From Blastococcus mobilis (GTDB lineage: Bacteria > Actinomycetota > Actinomycetes > Mycobacteriales > Geodermatophilaceae): DNA of 64,000 nt. Shown here piece by piece: positions 62,493 through 64,000 of the stretch; position 1 is the stretch's first letter; every line of letters starts with the position of its first letter. The notes beneath the pieces are model-generated. The model did not search any database, was not told where the DNA came from, and saw only the letters and a list, made by a program, of their open reading frames with translations. The stretch spans positions 147,095-211,094 of the forward strand of contig NZ_FZNO01000004.1 in the NCBI RefSeq assembly GCF_900188025.1. Direction: 5' to 3'. Position numbers and translations under genes: made by a program.

Positions 62493-63794
62493 TCAGACGA
62501 GGTCGAGCTCCTCCTCCCGAGGATGGGCGACCGGGGGCGGGACGACGTCGAGGGGATGGGCGATCTCGTCGGCCGGCAGGCGCGCCGCCACGATGGCCAC
62601 GACGGCCAGCAGTGGCGGCACGAGCCCGGCGACCAGGAAGGTCGTGGTCAGGCCGATCACCTGGCTGATCGTCCCGGCCAGGGCCATCGACAGCGGCATG
62701 AAGCTGAGCGAGACGAAGAAGTCGAGGCTGGCGACGCGGCCGAGCAGGGCCGGGGGCACCCGGCGCTGCAGCAGCGTCCCCCAGATGACCATCCCCGCCT
62801 GGAAGGTCGCACCCATGACCGCGCCGGCGGCGACCATGACCCACAGGTCGGAGGCGAAGCCGAACACCACCAACGGGACGCACCCGAGGCCCCACAGCAG
62901 GTTCATGACGGTGAGGTAGCGCCGGGGCAGCCGGAGCGAGGCGACGACGAACGAGCCGATCGCCCCGCCGATCCCGAACGCGGCCAGGACGTAGGCGTGC
63001 TGGGTGGGCCCGCCCCCCGCGTCCTTGATGGCGAACGGGACCAGGACCTCCAGCGGGCCGATGAAGACCAGCAGCATCAGCGACGCGAACACCAGCGTGG
63101 CCAGCAGCCACGGCGTGCGGATCATGTAGACGAAGCCCTCGCGCACGTCGGCCAGCAGCCCACCGGCGCTCTCGCCGTCAACCGGCAACTCGCGGCGGAC
63201 CGGTGTCGTCGGCAACGCCCAGAGGCACGAGGCGGCCAGCAGCGAGGCGACCGCCGTCGCGGCCAGGGCCGCCCCCGGCGAGTACGAGGCGACCAGGAAA
63301 CCCGCGGTGGCCGGGCCGGCCGCGTTCTGCAGCACCGGCCGGACCATGCCCTCCAGACCGTTGGCCGCCAGGAGGTCGCCGTCGGGCACGAGCGCGGGGA
63401 CCAGCGCTGAGTACGCCGGGTAGTACAGACCCATCGCCAGCCCGCTGACGAGCGACATCGCGGCCAGCTGCCACAGAGTGCTCGAGCACGCGAGCGACAG
63501 CGCGGCCACCACGGCCATCGTGCCGCCCTGGAGCAGCTCGGTCGCGAGCAGGATGCGCCGCTGCGGGATGCGGTCGGCCAGGGCCCCGCCGAGGAGGGTG
63601 GTGGCGAGCATGCCGCCGGCCCCCAGTGCGGTCACCATGGACAGCGCCGCGGGACCGCCGCGGAGCGCGACCACCTGCCAGACGAGGGCGACCGCCCACA
63701 GCCCCGCCGCGAGCAGTGACAGCGCCATCGACGCCGCCAGCAGGCGGTAGTGGGGATGCCGCAGGGGCGACAGCGCCCTGGGCAGGCTGGTCAT
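62493..63794 (-). CDS. MFS transporter
   Basis: A 433-residue major facilitator of about 12 helices (LLAASMALSLLAAGLWAVAL; GALADRIPQRRILLATEL after helix 2), similar to the enterobactin exporter EntS/MefA-type group that exports siderophores or macrolides. ATG at 63794 follows GGAGGAGCCCC. It has a long polar C-terminal tail (HPREEELDLV). Substrate unknown. It is adjacent to an insertion sequence. Confidence 0.88.
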   Translation of the reverse strand: MTSLPRALSPLRHPHYRLLAASMALSLLAAGLWAVALVWQVVALRGGPAALSMVTALGAGGMLATTLLGGALADRIPQRRILLATELLQGGTMAVVAALSLACSSTLWQLAAMSLVSGLAMGLYYPAYSALVPALVPDGDLLAANGLEGMVRPVLQNAAGPATAGFLVASYSPGAALAATAVASLLAASCLWALPTTPVRRELPVDGESAGGLLADVREGFVYMIRTPWLLATLVFASLMLLVFIGPLEVLVPFAIKDAGGGPTQHAYVLAAFGIGGAIGSFVVASLRLPRRYLTVMNLLWGLGCVPLVVFGFASDLWVMVAAGAVMGATFQAGMVIWGTLLQRRVPPALLGRVASLDFFVSLSFMPLSMALAGTISQVIGLTTTFLVAGLVPPLLAVVAIVAARLPADEIAHPLDVVPPPVAHPREEELDLV

Positions 63795-63902
63795 GGGGCT
63801 CCTCCGGTGGTGGTCGGCCCCATGATCGACGTCGGGTACGACAGGACGCACGCGATTTCGCGGCCGGCGCACCTGCCCTGCCCCGGGTGTCCCTCCCGCG
63901 CA

Positions 63903-64000
63903 CTAGGGCGTGTCTGGCGGATCTTGGCTGGCAGGGGTCCGCAGCCAGATCTTGATCGAGGCGACGTCGATGGTGCCTCGGAAGACGAACTCGCGTTTGT
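63903..64000 (-). mobile_element. IS5-type insertion sequence, transposase 3' end (cut by window edge)
   Basis: On the minus strand the frame reads NKREFVFRGTIDVASIKIWL and ends at a TAG at 63903-63905, a C-terminus typical of IS5-group transposases. The plus strand GGGCGTGTCTGGCGG near 63906 looks like the terminal inverted repeat. The rest of the element lies outside the window. Confidence 0.65.

Overview
The window is high-GC, densely packed DNA with many GTG starts, 4-base ATGA/GTGA gene overlaps and a typical actinobacterial gene set: HelD/HelR-like RNA polymerase recycling factor, acVLRF1-type release factor, GTP-dependent PEP carboxykinase, FadE5-type acyl-CoA dehydrogenase, LLM flavin oxidoreductase of the F420 type, PucR/CdaR and Lrp regulators. 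The overall style fits Geodermatophilaceae (Blastococcus, Modestobacter, Geodermatophilus), but the genus is an inference. Both window edges cut genes: an AtuA-type protein on the left and an IS5-type transposase on the right.

Layout. 1-4.4 kb: a catabolic island (AtuA-like protein, TIGR03084-type protein, TetR regulator, divergent LLM oxidoreductase) with two matching TetR-type operators. 4.5-9.3 kb: a second TetR gene, several small acidic proteins, a LapA-domain membrane protein and a FadE5-like acyl-CoA dehydrogenase behind a palindrome-rich leader. 9.3-14.6 kb: MHS-type transporter, divergent 3-hydroxybutyrate-dehydrogenase-like SDR and a GAF/PucR regulator, then a 3-methyladenine-glycosylase-annotated protein. 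14.9-15.7 kb: a frameshifted secreted protein with a His-Gly tail. 16.1-20.9 kb: a five-gene branched-chain-amino-acid-type ABC transporter. 21-24.5 kb: tyrosine phosphatase, GGDEF protein and a 44-residue protein. 24.6-30.9 kb: a complete fructose PTS (ptsI divergent from deoR-fruK-fruA-ptsH). 31-37.1 kb: SRPBCC protein, AGE epimerase and a branched-chain 2-oxoacid dehydrogenase operon (E1alpha, E1beta, E2) with a divergent Lrp regulator. 37.2-40.2 kb: small membrane proteins, a flavin-binding protein and a serine hydrolase.

40,495-45,549 is the most unusual part: a transposon with perfect 45-bp terminal inverted repeats and a 7-bp target duplication (TGCGACG). Its transposition module is a zinc-ribbon DDE transposase overlapping by 4 bp a DEDDh (DnaQ/RNase T-like) exonuclease with an added cysteine-cluster region. 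The other half carries a small membrane protein and a lipoprotein. I know of no described insertion-sequence family built as transposase plus DEDDh exonuclease, so this is the best candidate for an undescribed system.

45.7-64 kb: NlpC/P60 peptidoglycan hydrolase, FAD oxidoreductase, YihY/BrkB protein, class A penicillin-binding protein with a Glu-Asp-Pro repeat tail, HelR-like motor with twin 27-bp hairpins upstream, acVLRF1 protein, MFS transporter, PEP carboxykinase, ArsR-SRPBCC pair, small proteins, nitronate monooxygenase-like protein, DsbA/FrnE protein, FKBP isomerase and another MFS transporter.

Two patterns cut across the window. Many genes have a NANNNT hexamer ending 6-7 nt before the start codon and no ribosome binding site, which suggests leaderless transcription and helps to choose starts. 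At least seven genes end in a related sequence right after the stop codon (AAGGACCCC..TCCTCCCC..CTCGCAGGCTCG), a recurrent gene-end element probably acting in termination.
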